Assembly: GCF_003284975.1 (NCBI RefSeq)
Contig: NZ_QMEU01000030.1
Coordinates: 1 to 48,712, forward strand
Length of the DNA: 48,712 nucleotides
Direction: 5' to 3'
Source: Mycobacterium colombiense
Lineage (GTDB): Bacteria > Actinomycetota > Actinomycetes > Mycobacteriales > Mycobacteriaceae
Part shown: positions 34,789 through 44,533 of the stretch, in pieces
How positions within the stretch are numbered: position 1 is the first letter of the stretch
How the letters are laid out: each line of letters begins with the position of its first letter
Made by a program: the position numbers and the translations under genes
The notes under the pieces: generated by a model
The model's input: only the letters and a program-made list of their open reading frames with translations
Told to the model about the DNA's origin: nothing
Databases searched by the model: none

Positions 34789-36560
34789 CAGTACTTCCGT
34801 TCCTTGGGTTCGTAGCGCGTCTGCACCACCGGCTTGAAGTCCAGCGCGATGTCGCTCAGCAGATCGCTGCCCTGCTTATCGGCCCCAATTTCCTTGTAGG
34901 CCATGGTGTGGCGCATGTAGTTGACGTCGTCGCGGTTGGGGTAGTCCTCGCGGGCGTGGCCACCGCGCGACTCCTTGCGATTCAGCGCACCGACCACGGT
35001 GACCTCGGCCAGCTCCAGCAAGAAGCCCAGCTCGATGGCCTCCAGCAGGTCGCTGTTAAACCGTTTCCCCTTGTCGTGCACGCTGATTCGGGCGTAGCGC
35101 TCCTTCAGCGCATGGATGTCGGTGAGCGCCTGCTTGAGCGTCTCCTCGGTGCGGAACACCGCGGCGTTGTTGTCCATCGACTGCTGCAACGCGTTGCGGA
35201 TGTCGGCGACGCGCTCGTTGCCGTGCTCGGAGAGGATGTCACCGACCCAGCCCACCACCATCGCCGCCGGTTCCGGCGGCATGTCCACGAAGTCGTGTCC
35301 CCGGGCGTAATTCGCGGCGGCGATGCCCGCCCGGCGGCCGAACACGTTGATGTCCAGCAGTGAATTGGTGCCCAGCCGGTTGGCGCCGTGCACCGACACG
35401 CACGCGCACTCGCCGGCCGCGTACAGGCCCGGCACCGTAGAAGTGTTGTCCCGCAACACCTGTCCGGTCACGGTGGTGGGGATGCCGCCCATCACGTAAT
35501 GACACGTCGGGTAGACGGGGACCAACTCGTGCACCGGGTCCACACCCAGGTAGGTGCGGGCGAACTCGGTGATGTCGGGCAGCTTGGCCTCCAGCACGTC
35601 CTCACCGAGGTGTCGGACGTCGATGTAGACGTAATCCTTGTGCGGCCCCGCACCGCGACCCTCCAGCACCTCCAAAACCATGGAGCGGGCCACGATGTCG
35701 CGCGGTGCCAGGTCCACGATCGTCGGGGCGTAGCGCTCCATGAAGCGCTCACCCTCGCCGTTGAGCAGCCGGCCACCCTCGCCGCGCACCGCCTCGGAGA
35801 TCAGGATGCCCAGGCCGGCCAGGCCGGTCGGATGGAACTGGTGAAACTCCATGTCCTCCAACGGAAGTCCCTTGCGGAACACGATGCCGATGCCGTCACC
35901 GGTCAGCGTGTGCGCGTTGGAGGTGGTCTTGTACATCCGGCCCGAACCGCCGGTGGCCAGCACGACCGCCTTGGCGTGGAAGACGTGGATGTCGCCGGTG
36001 GCCAGCTCGTAGGCCACCACGCCGGTGGCCACCGGGCCGCTCGGCGTCTGGGTGAGCACCAGGTCCAGCGCATAGAACTCGTTGAAGAACTGGACGTCGT
36101 GGCGCACGCAGTTCTGATACAGCGTCTGCAGGATCATGTGGCCGGTGCGGTCGGCGGCGTAACAGGCCCGGCGCACCGGGGCCTTGCCGTGGTCGCGGGT
36201 ATGCCCGCCGAAGCGGCGCTGGTCGATGCGGCCCTCGGGGGTGCGGTTGAACGGCATCCCCATCTTCTCCAGGTCGAGCACGGCGTCGATGGCTTCCTTG
36301 CACATGATCTCCACCGCGTCCTGGTCGGCGAGGTAGTCGCCGCCCTTGACGGTGTCGAAGGTATGCCATTCCCAGTTGTCCTCTTCAACGTTGGCCAGCG
36401 CCGCGCACATGCCGCCCTGCGCCGCCCCGGTGTGGCTGCGGGTGGGGTAGAGCTTGGTCAGCACCGCGGTGCGCACCCGCGGGCCCGCCTCCACCGCGGC
36501 CCGCATGCCGGCACCACCCGCGCCGACGATCACCACGTCGTACCGGTGTTGCTGGATCAT
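34788..36560 (-). CDS. sdhA: Succinate dehydrogenase flavoprotein subunit
   Basis: 590-residue flavoprotein that oxidises succinate to fumarate. The FAD motif is VVIVGAGGAGMRAA at residues 9-22, the FAD-linking His is H43 in RSHTGAAQGG, the substrate region has HPTGLAGLGILISEAVRGEGG, and GERFMERYAPTIVDLAPRDIVARS and TVPGLYAAGECACVSVHGANRLG follow. Length is standard. It lies four bases after sdhD and overlaps sdhB. It matches Rv3318, the canonical Sdh2-type enzyme of mycobacteria. Confidence 0.95.
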   Translation of the reverse strand: MIQQHRYDVVIVGAGGAGMRAAVEAGPRVRTAVLTKLYPTRSHTGAAQGGMCAALANVEEDNWEWHTFDTVKGGDYLADQDAVEIMCKEAIDAVLDLEKMGMPFNRTPEGRIDQRRFGGHTRDHGKAPVRRACYAADRTGHMILQTLYQNCVRHDVQFFNEFYALDLVLTQTPSGPVATGVVAYELATGDIHVFHAKAVVLATGGSGRMYKTTSNAHTLTGDGIGIVFRKGLPLEDMEFHQFHPTGLAGLGILISEAVRGEGGRLLNGEGERFMERYAPTIVDLAPRDIVARSMVLEVLEGRGAGPHKDYVYIDVRHLGEDVLEAKLPDITEFARTYLGVDPVHELVPVYPTCHYVMGGIPTTVTGQVLRDNTSTVPGLYAAGECACVSVHGANRLGTNSLLDINVFGRRAGIAAANYARGHDFVDMPPEPAAMVVGWVGDILSEHGNERVADIRNALQQSMDNNAAVFRTEETLKQALTDIHALKERYARISVHDKGKRFNSDLLEAIELGFLLELAEVTVVGALNRKESRGGHAREDYPNRDDVNYMRHTMAYKEIGADKQGSDLLSDIALDFKPVVQTRYEPKERKY

Positions 36561-36564
36561 CGGG

Positions 36565-37047
36565 TCAGCCTCCGATATTCGGGTCGAATGTCAGCAGCAC
36601 GTAGGTGCCCAGCACCAACGTGAACCCCATCGACAGCAACAGCAGGCTGTTGAGCCAGAAGCGGGTGCTGTCCTTGCGGCTGTAGTCGTCGATGATGGTG
36701 CGCAGGCCGTTCCCGCCGTGCAGCTGCGCCAGCCACAGCAGCGCCAGGTCCCAGAACTGCCAGAACGGCGACGCCCAGCGCTGTGCCACATAGTTGAAGT
36801 CGATGCGGTAAACGCCGTTATCCCACATCAACATGATGAACAGGTGCCCGATCGCCAGCACGAACAGCGCGATCCCGGAGAACCGCATGAACAGCCACGC
36901 GAACTTCTCGAAGTTGGGGATGCCGGCCCGCCGCCGCGGGGAGCGCGGGTTGTCCAGGCTGGCGGGGCGGTCGTACAGGCGCTGCTTGACCGGGGCGAGG
37001 TCGCCTCTTTGGTTTGTAAGACCCAGCTGAAGGTCCGGGCCGCTCAT
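36565..37047 (-). CDS. sdhD: Succinate dehydrogenase hydrophobic membrane anchor subunit
   Basis: 160-residue subunit with three membrane segments: FAWLFMRFSGIALFVLAIGHLFIMLMW, the WQFWDLALLWLAQLHGGNGLRTII helix (with the heme/quinone-region His) and FWLNSLLLLSMGFTLVLGTYVLL. With sdhC it forms the membrane anchor and quinone site of complex II. ATG 37047 overlaps the sdhC stop (ATGA). The N-terminal 45 residues are soluble and charged. It matches Rv3317. Confidence 0.92.
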   Translation of the reverse strand: MSGPDLQLGLTNQRGDLAPVKQRLYDRPASLDNPRSPRRRAGIPNFEKFAWLFMRFSGIALFVLAIGHLFIMLMWDNGVYRIDFNYVAQRWASPFWQFWDLALLWLAQLHGGNGLRTIIDDYSRKDSTRFWLNSLLLLSMGFTLVLGTYVLLTFDPNIGG

Positions 37048-37475
37048 CGGAAGTGCTCCATCATGTGGATGACCGTCACCACGCCGGCCGGAACCATCAG
37101 CAGCAGGAACACAACACCGACGATCCAGAACATCAGCCGCTGATAGCGCGGGCCCTCGGACCAGAAGTCGATCAGGATCACCCGGATCCCGTTCAGGCCG
37201 TGGAAGAGCACCGCGGCGACCAGGCCGTATTCCATCAGCCCGACGACCGGCATCTGGTAGTCGTGGATCACCGCGTTGTAGGTCTGCGGGCTGACCCGCA
37301 GCATCGCGGCGTCCAGGACGTGGACGAACAGGAAAAAGAAAATCGTCGCGCCGCTGATCCGGTGCAGCACCCACGACCACATGCCGGGGTCACCCCGGTA
37401 CAGCGTGCGTGGTGGCCTGCGTTTGCGCGAGGGAGCCGGAGCCGCCGGATCCGCGGTTGTCGGTTGCGTAGTCAC
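37044..37475 (-). CDS. sdhC: Succinate dehydrogenase cytochrome b556 subunit
   Basis: 143-residue subunit with three membrane helices. The conserved core is GMWSWVLHRISGATIFFFLFVHVLDAA with the heme-region His residues, then YGLVAAVLFHGLNGIRVILID. M. tuberculosis Rv3316 is annotated 31 residues shorter, starting at MWSW. Here I keep GTG 37475 because the upstream PRTLYRGDPG segment is typical of actinobacterial SdhC. First gene of sdhCDAB, divergent from cdd; the 164-base gap holds a GATACT box (37483-37478) facing sdhC very near the start. Confidence 0.9.
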   Translation of the reverse strand: MTTQPTTADPAAPAPSRKRRPPRTLYRGDPGMWSWVLHRISGATIFFFLFVHVLDAAMLRVSPQTYNAVIHDYQMPVVGLMEYGLVAAVLFHGLNGIRVILIDFWSEGPRYQRLMFWIVGVVFLLLMVPAGVVTVIHMMEHFR

Positions 37476-37639
37476 CCAGTATCACCCCAGTCCTGCGCCT
37501 TCTTCCGGCTTCAACGTCGGTCACGCCGGGCACTTGAGCTTAGCTCGGACACGCTGTGACTTGGGACAATGTCCGTCGAGCGAAATACCGTTTTGCGGCT
37601 AGGGTGACTGTCGGAATCGGCATCGGTGAGTGGGGTTTC

Positions 37640-38044
37640 ATGACGCCTGAGATCGACTGGAAGATGTTGCGGGACAAGGCGATAGATGCCGCCGAGGGTG
37701 CCTACGCACCGTACTCGCGATTCCGGGTCGGGGCGGCCGCGCTGGTCGATGACGGCCGGGTGGTGACCGGCTGCAATGTGGAGAACATCTCATATGGCCT
37801 TGGTCTCTGCGCCGAGTGTGCGGTGGTGTGTGCCCTGCATTCGGGCGGCGGGGGGCGCCTGGTGGCGCTGGCGTGCGTGGACGGGCGGGGATCGGTGCTG
37901 ATGCCGTGCGGGCGGTGCCGTCAGGTGCTGGCCGAACACGGCGGCCCCGAGCTGCTGATCGACCATCCGCGCGGGCCGCGCCGCCTCGGCGACCTGCTGC
38001 CGGACGCCTTCGGGCCCGACGACCTGGCACGCGGACGTGGCTGA
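37640..38044 (+). CDS. cdd: Cytidine deaminase
   Basis: 134-residue tetrameric-type cytidine deaminase that converts cytidine and deoxycytidine to the uracil nucleosides. The zinc site is C57-A-E59 (CAECAVVCAL) with PCGRCRQ providing C90 and C93; E59 is the proton shuttle. The substrate motif GCNVENISYG is near residue 44-53. ATG 37640 gives a length one residue from the M. tuberculosis enzyme (Rv3315c). It leads a nucleoside-salvage run with deoA and add. Confidence 0.95.
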   Translation: MTPEIDWKMLRDKAIDAAEGAYAPYSRFRVGAAALVDDGRVVTGCNVENISYGLGLCAECAVVCALHSGGGGRLVALACVDGRGSVLMPCGRCRQVLAEHGGPELLIDHPRGPRRLGDLLPDAFGPDDLARGRG

Positions 38045-38087
38045 TGCACGCGGTCGCTTGCTGAGCGTTACCGGTCGGCTTACCGTC

Positions 38088-39224
38088 ATGCGTGTGCAAC
38101 GGGGGAGCGCGCCGCCGACGGGATCGCTGCCCCGGTTTTTTGTTGCGGTGCTGATCGCCGCGGGTATGGCGGCCGCGGGATGCGCGTCGCAGTCACCCAC
38201 CGCAAAGCCGCCGTCGGGGACCTCGTCGTCCTCCTCATCGTCGTCCTGGGTGGAGGACTCCGTCTCCTTCCCGGTCGCGGACATGACGGTGTACGGCACG
38301 TTCCGGCATCCGGCGGGGCGTGGCCGGGTCGTGCCGGCGGCGCTGCTGATCGCCGGCAGCGGGCCGACGGATCGCAACGGCGACTCGGCCGCTATGCCGG
38401 GTCAGGTCGACACGCTGCGGAATCTGGCGCGGGCGCTGTCCGACGACGGCGTCGCCAGCCTGCGCTACGACAAGCTCGGCACCGGTCAAACCGGGCTCGG
38501 CCCCTACGCGAGCGATCCGGCCAAGCTCGATATCGGCGTGTTCCGGGACGAGGCGAGCGCCGCCTTGAACTTCCTGGCCCACCAATCCGGCATCGACCGG
38601 GCTCACCTGATGGCGCTCGGCCACAGCGAGGGCGCCCTCTACGCGATGATGCTGGCCACCGCGGCCCCTGGGACAGCTCCCGCGGTGCGGACCCTGGGCC
38701 TGGTGGAGCCGGCCAGCCGGCGCATCCTCGACCACGTGTCCGAGCAGGCCCACGCCCAGGCCGACGCGGCCGTCGGGTCCGGACGGGTCAGCGCGGCCCG
38801 GGCCGCCGAAAGCACCGCGGCGATCGATCGCGCGATACAGGAGTTCCGCGCGACCGGGCAGGTCCCGCCCGACGAACCGCCGGGGCTGAGGGCGGTGATC
38901 AACGCCGCCAATGCGCACGCCCTGTTGCAGGAAGATGCGATCGACCCGGCGGCACTGGCCGCCAAGCTGCCGCGCGACCTGCCGGTGCTGGTCACCTGCA
39001 GCGACGCCGATGTGCAGATCACCTGCCAGGACGTCGATGCCCTGGTAGCCGGCCTGACCGCCGCGGGCGCCAAGACCGACTACGTCCACCTGACCGGTGT
39101 GGACCACGTCCTCAAAGAGGACGCCAGCCGGATGCCGGCCAATTACCCGAAGCCCCTACCGTTCTCCGCCCAGCTCGTCGGGGCGCTGGCGTCGTTCACC
39201 AAAGAGAACGGGGCGACACCCTGA
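38088..39224 (+). CDS. Lipoprotein alpha/beta hydrolase
   Basis: 378-residue exported hydrolase. The N-terminal lipoprotein signal ends in the lipobox AAAGC near residue 31 (VLIAAGMAAAGCAS), followed by a Ser-rich linker (GTSSSSSSSSW). The catalytic domain has LLIAGSGPTDRNGDSA, the nucleophile elbow LGHSEGALYAMML with its Ser, LVTCSDADVQITCQD for the acid and HLTGVDHVLKED for the His. It resembles esterase-like proteins annotated alpha/beta fold hydrolase; substrate unknown. ATG 38088 gives a clean signal; GTG-type upstream frames belong to cdd. It sits between cdd and deoA, with no homologue at that place in M. tuberculosis that I recall. Confidence 0.82.
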   Translation: MRVQRGSAPPTGSLPRFFVAVLIAAGMAAAGCASQSPTAKPPSGTSSSSSSSSWVEDSVSFPVADMTVYGTFRHPAGRGRVVPAALLIAGSGPTDRNGDSAAMPGQVDTLRNLARALSDDGVASLRYDKLGTGQTGLGPYASDPAKLDIGVFRDEASAALNFLAHQSGIDRAHLMALGHSEGALYAMMLATAAPGTAPAVRTLGLVEPASRRILDHVSEQAHAQADAAVGSGRVSAARAAESTAAIDRAIQEFRATGQVPPDEPPGLRAVINAANAHALLQEDAIDPAALAAKLPRDLPVLVTCSDADVQITCQDVDALVAGLTAAGAKTDYVHLTGVDHVLKEDASRMPANYPKPLPFSAQLVGALASFTKENGATP

Positions 39225-39236
39225 GTGGGGACTCGC

Positions 39237-40523
39237 TTGACTGACCCCGGGTTCGACGCGCCCACGGTGATCCGGACCAAGCGCGACGGCGGCCGGTTGT
39301 CCGACGCCGCCATCGACTGGGTCATCGGCGCCTACACCGACGGCCGGGTGGCCGAAGAACAGATGGCGGCGCTGCTGATGGCGATCCTGCTGCGCGGCAT
39401 GGACCGCGACGAAACCGCCCGGTGGACGGCGGCGATGCTGGCGTCGGGGGACACGCTCGATTTCGGTGACCTGGGCCTGGCCACCGTCGACAAGCACTCC
39501 ACCGGCGGGGTGGGGGACAAGATCACCCTGCCGCTGGTGCCCGTCGTCGCCGCCTGCGGAGCCGCGGTCCCGCAGGCGTCGGGCCGCGGGCTCGGCCACA
39601 CCGGCGGCACCCTGGACAAGCTGGAATCCATCGCCGGGTTCACCGCCCAGCTGTCCAACCGGCGGGTGCGCGAGCAGCTGCGCGTCCTCGGCGCGGCCAT
39701 CTTCGCCGCCGGCGACCTGGCCCCCGCCGACGCCAAGCTGTACGCGCTGCGCGACATCACCGCCACGGTCGAGTCGCTGCCGCTGATCGCCAGCTCGGTG
39801 ATGAGCAAAAAACTGGCCGAGGGGGCCGGCGGACTGGTGCTCGACGTGAAGGTCGGCTCCGGGGCGCTGCTGGACTCCGAGCGGCAATGCCGCGAGCTGG
39901 CGCACACCATGGTCGAGCTGGGGGCGGCGCACGGCGTGCCCACCCGTGCGCTGCTGACGGACATGAACCGCCCGCTGGGCGCCACGGTCGGCAACGCCCT
40001 CGAGGTGGCCGAGTCGCTCGAGGTGCTGGCCGGGGGCGGGCCGCCCGACGTCGTCGAGCTGACCCTGCGGCTGGCCTCCGAGATGCTGGAGCTGGCCGGG
40101 ATCGGCGACCGCGACCCCGCCGACGCCCTGCGCGACGGCACCGCGATGGACCGGTTCCGCCGGCTCGTCGCGGCCCAGGGCGGCGATCTGTCGGTGCCGT
40201 TGCCCCTCGGTCGGCATGCCGAGACCGTGACCGCGCACCGGGGCGGCACAATGGGCGATATCGACGCGATGGCAGTGGGGCTGGGGGCATGGCGGCTCGG
40301 CGCGGGCAGGTCCCGACCGGGCGAGCGGGTGCAGCTGGGGGCGGGGATCCGGATCCACCGCCGGCCCGGCGAGCCGGTCACCGCCGGCGAGCCGTTGTTC
40401 ACCCTCTACACCGACACCCCGGAGCGTTTCGGTGCCGCGCTGGCCGCGCTGGCCGGCGGGTGGAGCGTCGGCGACACGGCCCCGGCTTCCCGGCCGCTGA
40501 TCATCGATCGGATCGTGACATGA
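39237..40523 (+). CDS. deoA: Thymidine phosphorylase
   Basis: 428-residue pyrimidine-nucleoside phosphorylase that cleaves thymidine or deoxyuridine with phosphate. The signature [23 protein letters not shown] is at about residue 82. The substrate/phosphate region [18 protein letters not shown] follows, and [11 protein letters not shown] is near 200. I chose TTG 39237 (LTDPGFDAP, read as Met) with GGGGA five bases before it, matching the family N-terminus; GTG 39225 would add four residues. Matches Rv3314c. The stop overlaps the add start (ATGA). Confidence 0.9.
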   Translation: MTDPGFDAPTVIRTKRDGGRLSDAAIDWVIGAYTDGRVAEEQMAALLMAILLRGMDRDETARWTAAMLASGDTLDFGDLGLATVDKHSTGGVGDKITLPLVPVVAACGAAVPQASGRGLGHTGGTLDKLESIAGFTAQLSNRRVREQLRVLGAAIFAAGDLAPADAKLYALRDITATVESLPLIASSVMSKKLAEGAGGLVLDVKVGSGALLDSERQCRELAHTMVELGAAHGVPTRALLTDMNRPLGATVGNALEVAESLEVLAGGGPPDVVELTLRLASEMLELAGIGDRDPADALRDGTAMDRFRRLVAAQGGDLSVPLPLGRHAETVTAHRGGTMGDIDAMAVGLGAWRLGAGRSRPGERVQLGAGIRIHRRPGEPVTAGEPLFTLYTDTPERFGAALAALAGGWSVGDTAPASRPLIIDRIVT

Positions 40524-41608
40524 CCGCACCGCTGGGGCTCGAGCAGATCAGGAAGGCCCCCAAAGCCCTGCTGCACGATCATCTCGACGGCGGCCTGCGC
40601 CCGTCGACCGTGCTGGAGATCGCCGGGCAGATCGGTTACGACGGGCTGCCCGCCACCGACGTCGACCAGCTGGCGACGTGGTTTCGCACCCGTTCGCACA
40701 GCGGCTCGCTGGAGCGCTACTTAGAGCCGTTCTCGCACACCGTCGCCGTGATGCAGACGCCCGAGGCGCTGCACCGGGTCGCCTACGAGTGCGTGCAGGA
40801 TCTGGCCGAGGACTCGGTGGTGTACGCCGAGATCCGGTTCGCGCCCGAACTGCACATCGACCGCGGGCTGTCCTTCGATGCGATCGTCGACGCCGTGCTG
40901 GCCGGCTTCGCCGACGGCGAGAAGGCCTGCGCCGCGGCCGGACGCCCGATCGTGGTGCGCCTGCTGGTCACCGCGATGCGGCACGCGGCGGTGTCCCGGG
41001 AGATCGCCGAGCTGGCAATCCAGTTCCGGGACAAGGGAGTTGTCGGGTTCGACATCGCCGGCGCCGAGGCCGGCAACCCACCGACCCGGCACCTGGATGC
41101 TTTCGAGTACATGCGAGACCACAATGCGCGCTTCACCATTCACGCCGGTGAGGCGTTCGGCCTGCCGTCCATTCACGAGGCGATCGCCTTCTGCGGCGCG
41201 GACCGGCTGGGCCATGGGGTGCGCATCGTCGACGACATCGAGGTGCTGGGCGACGGAAAGGTCCGGCTGGGTCAACAGGCATCCATCTTGCGGGACAAGC
41301 GTATTCCGCTGGAGCTGTGCCCCAGCTCCAACGTGCAGACCGGTGCCGTCAACAGCATCGCCGAGCACCCGTTCGATCTGCTGGCCCGCACCCGCTTCCG
41401 GGTGACCGTGAACACCGACAACCGGCTGATGAGCGACACCTTCATGAGCCGCGAAATGCACCGGCTGGTCGAGGCTTTCGGCTACGGGTGGAGTGACCTC
41501 GAGCGGTTCACCATCAACGCGATGAAATCCGCGTTCATCCCGTTCGACGAGCGGCTGGCGATCATCGACGAGGTGATCAAGCCGCGCTATGCCGTGCTGA
41601 TCGGCTAG
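40520..41608 (+). CDS. add: Adenosine deaminase
   Basis: 362-residue amidohydrolase-fold adenosine deaminase. Metal-site histidines H19 and H21 are in LLHDHLDGG; the catalytic Glu is in [21 protein letters not shown] and NTDNRLMS supply the remaining His and Asp. It converts adenosine and deoxyadenosine to inosines for purine salvage. ATG 40520 overlaps deoA. It matches Rv3313c. The stop codon shares a CTAG with the convergent GntR gene. Confidence 0.95.
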   Translation: MTAPLGLEQIRKAPKALLHDHLDGGLRPSTVLEIAGQIGYDGLPATDVDQLATWFRTRSHSGSLERYLEPFSHTVAVMQTPEALHRVAYECVQDLAEDSVVYAEIRFAPELHIDRGLSFDAIVDAVLAGFADGEKACAAAGRPIVVRLLVTAMRHAAVSREIAELAIQFRDKGVVGFDIAGAEAGNPPTRHLDAFEYMRDHNARFTIHAGEAFGLPSIHEAIAFCGADRLGHGVRIVDDIEVLGDGKVRLGQQASILRDKRIPLELCPSSNVQTGAVNSIAEHPFDLLARTRFRVTVNTDNRLMSDTFMSREMHRLVEAFGYGWSDLERFTINAMKSAFIPFDERLAIIDEVIKPRYAVLIG

Positions 41609-42303
41609 ACGCCAAGTCCGGTAGCCCATAACGGGTCCGGCTCGACCGACAGCCCCATGGCCCGCACCGTGCTGGCCAGGTGGGTCTGCACCGCGCGGAG
41701 CGCCCGCGCTAAGTCGCCGTCACGCAGGGCCTCGGCGATGCCCCGATGCTCGGCCATGATCGTGGCCACCCGATCGGGTTCGCGCAGCGCCGATTCGCCG
41801 ATCATCCGCATCTGGCGGTCGCGCAGCGTCGAGTAGAAGTTGGACAGGATGGCGTTGCCCGACTCTTCCAGGGTGATGGCGTGGAAGGCGCGGTCGGACT
41901 CCAGGAATTCCCGCCAGTCGGCGGCCGCCGCGGCCTCACCCTGCCGTCGCAGCTCGCCGGATTGCCGTTCGAAGACCACGGCCCACCCGGCGGGACCGCG
42001 TCCCACCACCTTGGCCGCCGCGAACTGCTCGAGCACCAGCCGGGCCTCCATGACCGCGCGGACCTCGCCGGGTGAGACCGGGACCACCAAAGCGCCGCGC
42101 TGGGGATACAACCGCAACAGCCCCTCGGCCTCGAGCCGCAGGAAAGCCTCGCGCACCGGGGTGCGCGACATCCCCAGGGCGGTCGCGACGTCGCCTTCGC
42201 TGATCAGCTCGCCGCCGGCGAACTCGCCGGTGAGAATCTGGGCCTTGACGTGATCCAGCGCGCGATCCTTGGCCGTGCCCGGCCGCGGGCCCTTCGCCGC
42301 CAT
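41605..42303 (-). CDS. GntR family transcriptional regulator (FadR/FCD subfamily)
   Basis: 232-residue regulator. The winged helix-turn-helix is at residues 10-75 ([49 protein letters not shown]). The C-terminal FCD ligand domain has [21 protein letters not shown] and later [20 protein letters not shown], with His residues suited to a metal-bound carboxylate ligand. It diverges from a bicupin gene and probably controls it through the GATAC repeats between them. It has no counterpart at this place in M. tuberculosis that I recall. Ligand unknown. Confidence 0.9.
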   Translation of the reverse strand: MAAKGPRPGTAKDRALDHVKAQILTGEFAGGELISEGDVATALGMSRTPVREAFLRLEAEGLLRLYPQRGALVVPVSPGEVRAVMEARLVLEQFAAAKVVGRGPAGWAVVFERQSGELRRQGEAAAAADWREFLESDRAFHAITLEESGNAILSNFYSTLRDRQMRMIGESALREPDRVATIMAEHRGIAEALRDGDLARALRAVQTHLASTVRAMGLSVEPDPLWATGLGV

Positions 42304-42380
42304 ACCGCCCCACCCTGGTAGCTAAGTCGTATCTCGAGTGTGCTCCTGACCGTACACGAGCCTCCTTTTACCAGGGCGTA

Positions 42381-42409
42381 TTGACACTGAGATACAAGAT
42401 AAATACTAT
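42381..42409 (+). promoter_or_regulatory. Near-consensus primary-sigma promoter of the bicupin gene
   Basis: TTGACA at 42381-42386, exactly 17 bases, then TACTAT at 42404-42409. Transcription would begin near 42416, leaving a leader of about 32 bases with AAGGAGA at 42436-42442 as Shine-Dalgarno for ATG 42448. Such a complete -35 is unusual for mycobacterial promoters. Confidence 0.75.
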
Positions 42410-42420
42410 TCGGATACGAG
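42389..42420. repeat. GATAC repeats, candidate GntR operator
   Basis: GATACAAGA starts at 42391 inside the promoter spacer and GATACGAGA starts at 42413, 22 bases later (about two helix turns), over the transcription start. An inverted copy, TCGTATCTC, is at 42327-42335 near the GntR start. Their position over both divergent promoters suggests the binding sites of the adjacent GntR repressor; this is inferred. Confidence 0.5.
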
Positions 42421-42447
42421 AGATGCCCAAGCGGTAAGGAGACCGAG

Positions 42448-43470
42448 ATGGCCACGACGCAGACATTGACCCCGAACCTGGATCCGACGATCCCGGCGCC
42501 GATGATCAACGTGGCCGAGTACGGGTTCGAGGGCCGCTTCGAAGAGTGGGCCGCCCAGGCCGAGTACTTCGAGTACTCCAAGGCGGCCAACCCGATCGGG
42601 TCGGGGCATGTCCCGGCGGTTCCGCTGCGCCGGTTCGATCCCGAGCTCTACCTCGATGCCGCAACCGGCGTGATCCCGCTGGACCTGTCCCCGGAGCTGG
42701 GCATCGGCACCGGCGCGGCGACCAGCCCGGCGCTGCTGGCCAACTTCGTCAGCATCCGCGCCAACGAGCAGATCGACACCAGCCCCAACGCCACCTCGCA
42801 GCTGTACTACGTGCTGTACGGGCGCGGCTTCGCGGCGGTCAACGGCCGGCTGATCGAGTGGGAAAAGGGTGACTTCGTCACGCTCCCCGCCGGTTGCCGG
42901 TCGGTGTTCTACGCCGCCGCCGACACGGCCATGTACTGGGTGCACGACGAGCCGTTGATGCGATACCTGGGCGCCGAGGCCACCCAGCCGCGCTTCGAGG
43001 CGACCAAGTTCCGCCGCGCCGACGCGGTGGCCAAGCTCCAGGAGATCGCGGCGCGCCCCGGCGCCAACGAGAAGAGCCGGGTGAGCGTGCTGTTGGCCAA
43101 CGCCGATCAGGAGCAGACGCTGACCATCACGCACGTGCTGTGGGCCATGTTCGGGGTGCTGCCGCCCCACCAGGTCCAGCGCCCGCACCGGCACCAGTCG
43201 GTCGCGCTGGATCTCATCCTGGACGCCCCGGCGTCCGGCTGCTACACGCTGCTGGGCACCCGCCTCGACTCCCGCGGCGACATCGTCGATCCCATCCGGG
43301 TGGACTGGCGGGCGGGTTGCGCCTTCACCACCCCGCCGGGCATGTGGCACGCCCACTACAACGAGACCGACGAGCCCGCCCACCTGATTCCCGTTCAGGA
43401 CGCGGGGCTGCACACCCACCTGCGCAGCCTGGACATCAAGTTCACCCAGCGCCGCGATCTGGCCGGGTGA
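42448..43470 (+). CDS. Bicupin-domain protein (gentisate dioxygenase-like)
   Basis: 340-residue protein with two cupin folds. The first (about 95-190) has YYVLYGRGFAAVNGRLIEWEKGDFVTLPAG but lacks the metal histidines. The second (about 225-310) has QRPHRHQSVALDLI, the HxH pair, and GMWHAHYNETDEPAHLIP with a further His, so it may bind metal. Gentisate 1,2-dioxygenase-type bicupins have the same layout; whether it is a dioxygenase or a binding protein is unclear. It is divergent from the GntR gene and probably induced by its ligand. Confidence 0.8.
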   Translation: MATTQTLTPNLDPTIPAPMINVAEYGFEGRFEEWAAQAEYFEYSKAANPIGSGHVPAVPLRRFDPELYLDAATGVIPLDLSPELGIGTGAATSPALLANFVSIRANEQIDTSPNATSQLYYVLYGRGFAAVNGRLIEWEKGDFVTLPAGCRSVFYAAADTAMYWVHDEPLMRYLGAEATQPRFEATKFRRADAVAKLQEIAARPGANEKSRVSVLLANADQEQTLTITHVLWAMFGVLPPHQVQRPHRHQSVALDLILDAPASGCYTLLGTRLDSRGDIVDPIRVDWRAGCAFTTPPGMWHAHYNETDEPAHLIPVQDAGLHTHLRSLDIKFTQRRDLAG

Positions 43471-43524
43471 TCCCCCGGCGGCGGCCCATGCACCGCCGGA
43501 GTTCGGCGAATAGTGTGGCTGGAC

Positions 43525-44532
43525 ATGAAGGTGCCCCTGCTGGGACCGGTGTCGCTCACGGGCTTCCAGAACGCCTGGTTCTTCCTGGTCCTGCTGATCG
43601 TGCTGCTGGTGATCGGCCTTTACGTCGTGCAGCAGTTCGCCCGTCGTCGCCGGGTGCTGCGCTTCGCCAACATGGAGGTGCTGGAGCGGGTCGCGCCGCC
43701 GCGGCCAAGTAAGTGGCGCCACGTGCCGACCATCCTGCTGGCCGCCGCGCTGGTGTTGCTGACCACCGCGATGGCGGGGCCGACGTCGGACGTCCGGATT
43801 CCGCTGAACCGCGCGGTCGTGATGCTGGTGATAGACGTCTCGGAGTCGATGGCGTCCAACGACGTGCCGCCCAACCGTCTGGCCGCGGCCAAGGAGGCCG
43901 GCAAGCAATTCGCCGACCAGCTGACCCCGGCGATCAACCTGGGGCTGGTGGAGTTCGCGGCCAACGCCACGCTGCTGGTGCCGCCGACGACCAACCGCGG
44001 CGCGGTGAAGGCGGGAATCGACAGCTTGGCGCCGGCCCCGAAAACCGCTACCGGAGAAGGCATTTTCACCGCGCTGCAGGCGATCGCGACGGTCGGTTCG
44101 GTGATGGGCGGCGGCGACGGTCCGCCGCCGGCCCGCATCGTGCTGGAGTCCGACGGCGCCGAGAACGTGCCGCTGGACCCCAATGCCCCGCAGGGGGCAT
44201 TCACCGCGGCCCGGGCAGCCAAGGCCGAGGGCGTGCAGATCTCGACGATCTCGTTCGGCACCCCGTACGGCACCGTCGACTACGAGGGCGCCACCATCCC
44301 GGTTCCGGTGGACGACCAGACCCTGCAGAAGATCTGCGAGATCACCGACGGCCAGTCGTTCCACGCAGACAGCCTGGACTCGCTGAAGAACGTGTACTCG
44401 ACGCTGCAGCGCCAGATCGGCTACGAAACCGTGAAGGGCGACGCCAGCATGGCCTGGATGCTGCTCGGCGCGTTCGTCCTGGCCGGCGCCATCCTGGCCG
44501 GGCTCCTGCTGAACCGCAGGCTGCCCGCCTGA
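43525..44532 (+). CDS. VWA-domain membrane protein (Rv1481-like, copy A)
   Basis: 335-residue protein with an N-terminal membrane helix ([17 protein letters not shown]), a second helix near residue 65-85, a von Willebrand A domain (about 90-280) and a C-terminal helix ([17 protein letters not shown]). The MIDAS motif begins at [10 protein letters not shown], and the later Asp is in LESDGAEN. It is similar in order and sequence to Rv1481 of M. tuberculosis, a BatA/YeaM-type protein that normally sits beside MoxR and DUF58 genes; neither is seen here. It is tail-to-tail with a paralogue at 44534-45517. ATG 43525 is preceded by a TAGTGT box. Role in envelope stress or cell-surface assembly is only a guess. 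Confidence 0.8.
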   Translation: MKVPLLGPVSLTGFQNAWFFLVLLIVLLVIGLYVVQQFARRRRVLRFANMEVLERVAPPRPSKWRHVPTILLAAALVLLTTAMAGPTSDVRIPLNRAVVMLVIDVSESMASNDVPPNRLAAAKEAGKQFADQLTPAINLGLVEFAANATLLVPPTTNRGAVKAGIDSLAPAPKTATGEGIFTALQAIATVGSVMGGGDGPPPARIVLESDGAENVPLDPNAPQGAFTAARAAKAEGVQISTISFGTPYGTVDYEGATIPVPVDDQTLQKICEITDGQSFHADSLDSLKNVYSTLQRQIGYETVKGDASMAWMLLGAFVLAGAILAGLLLNRRLPA

Positions 44533-44533
44533 G

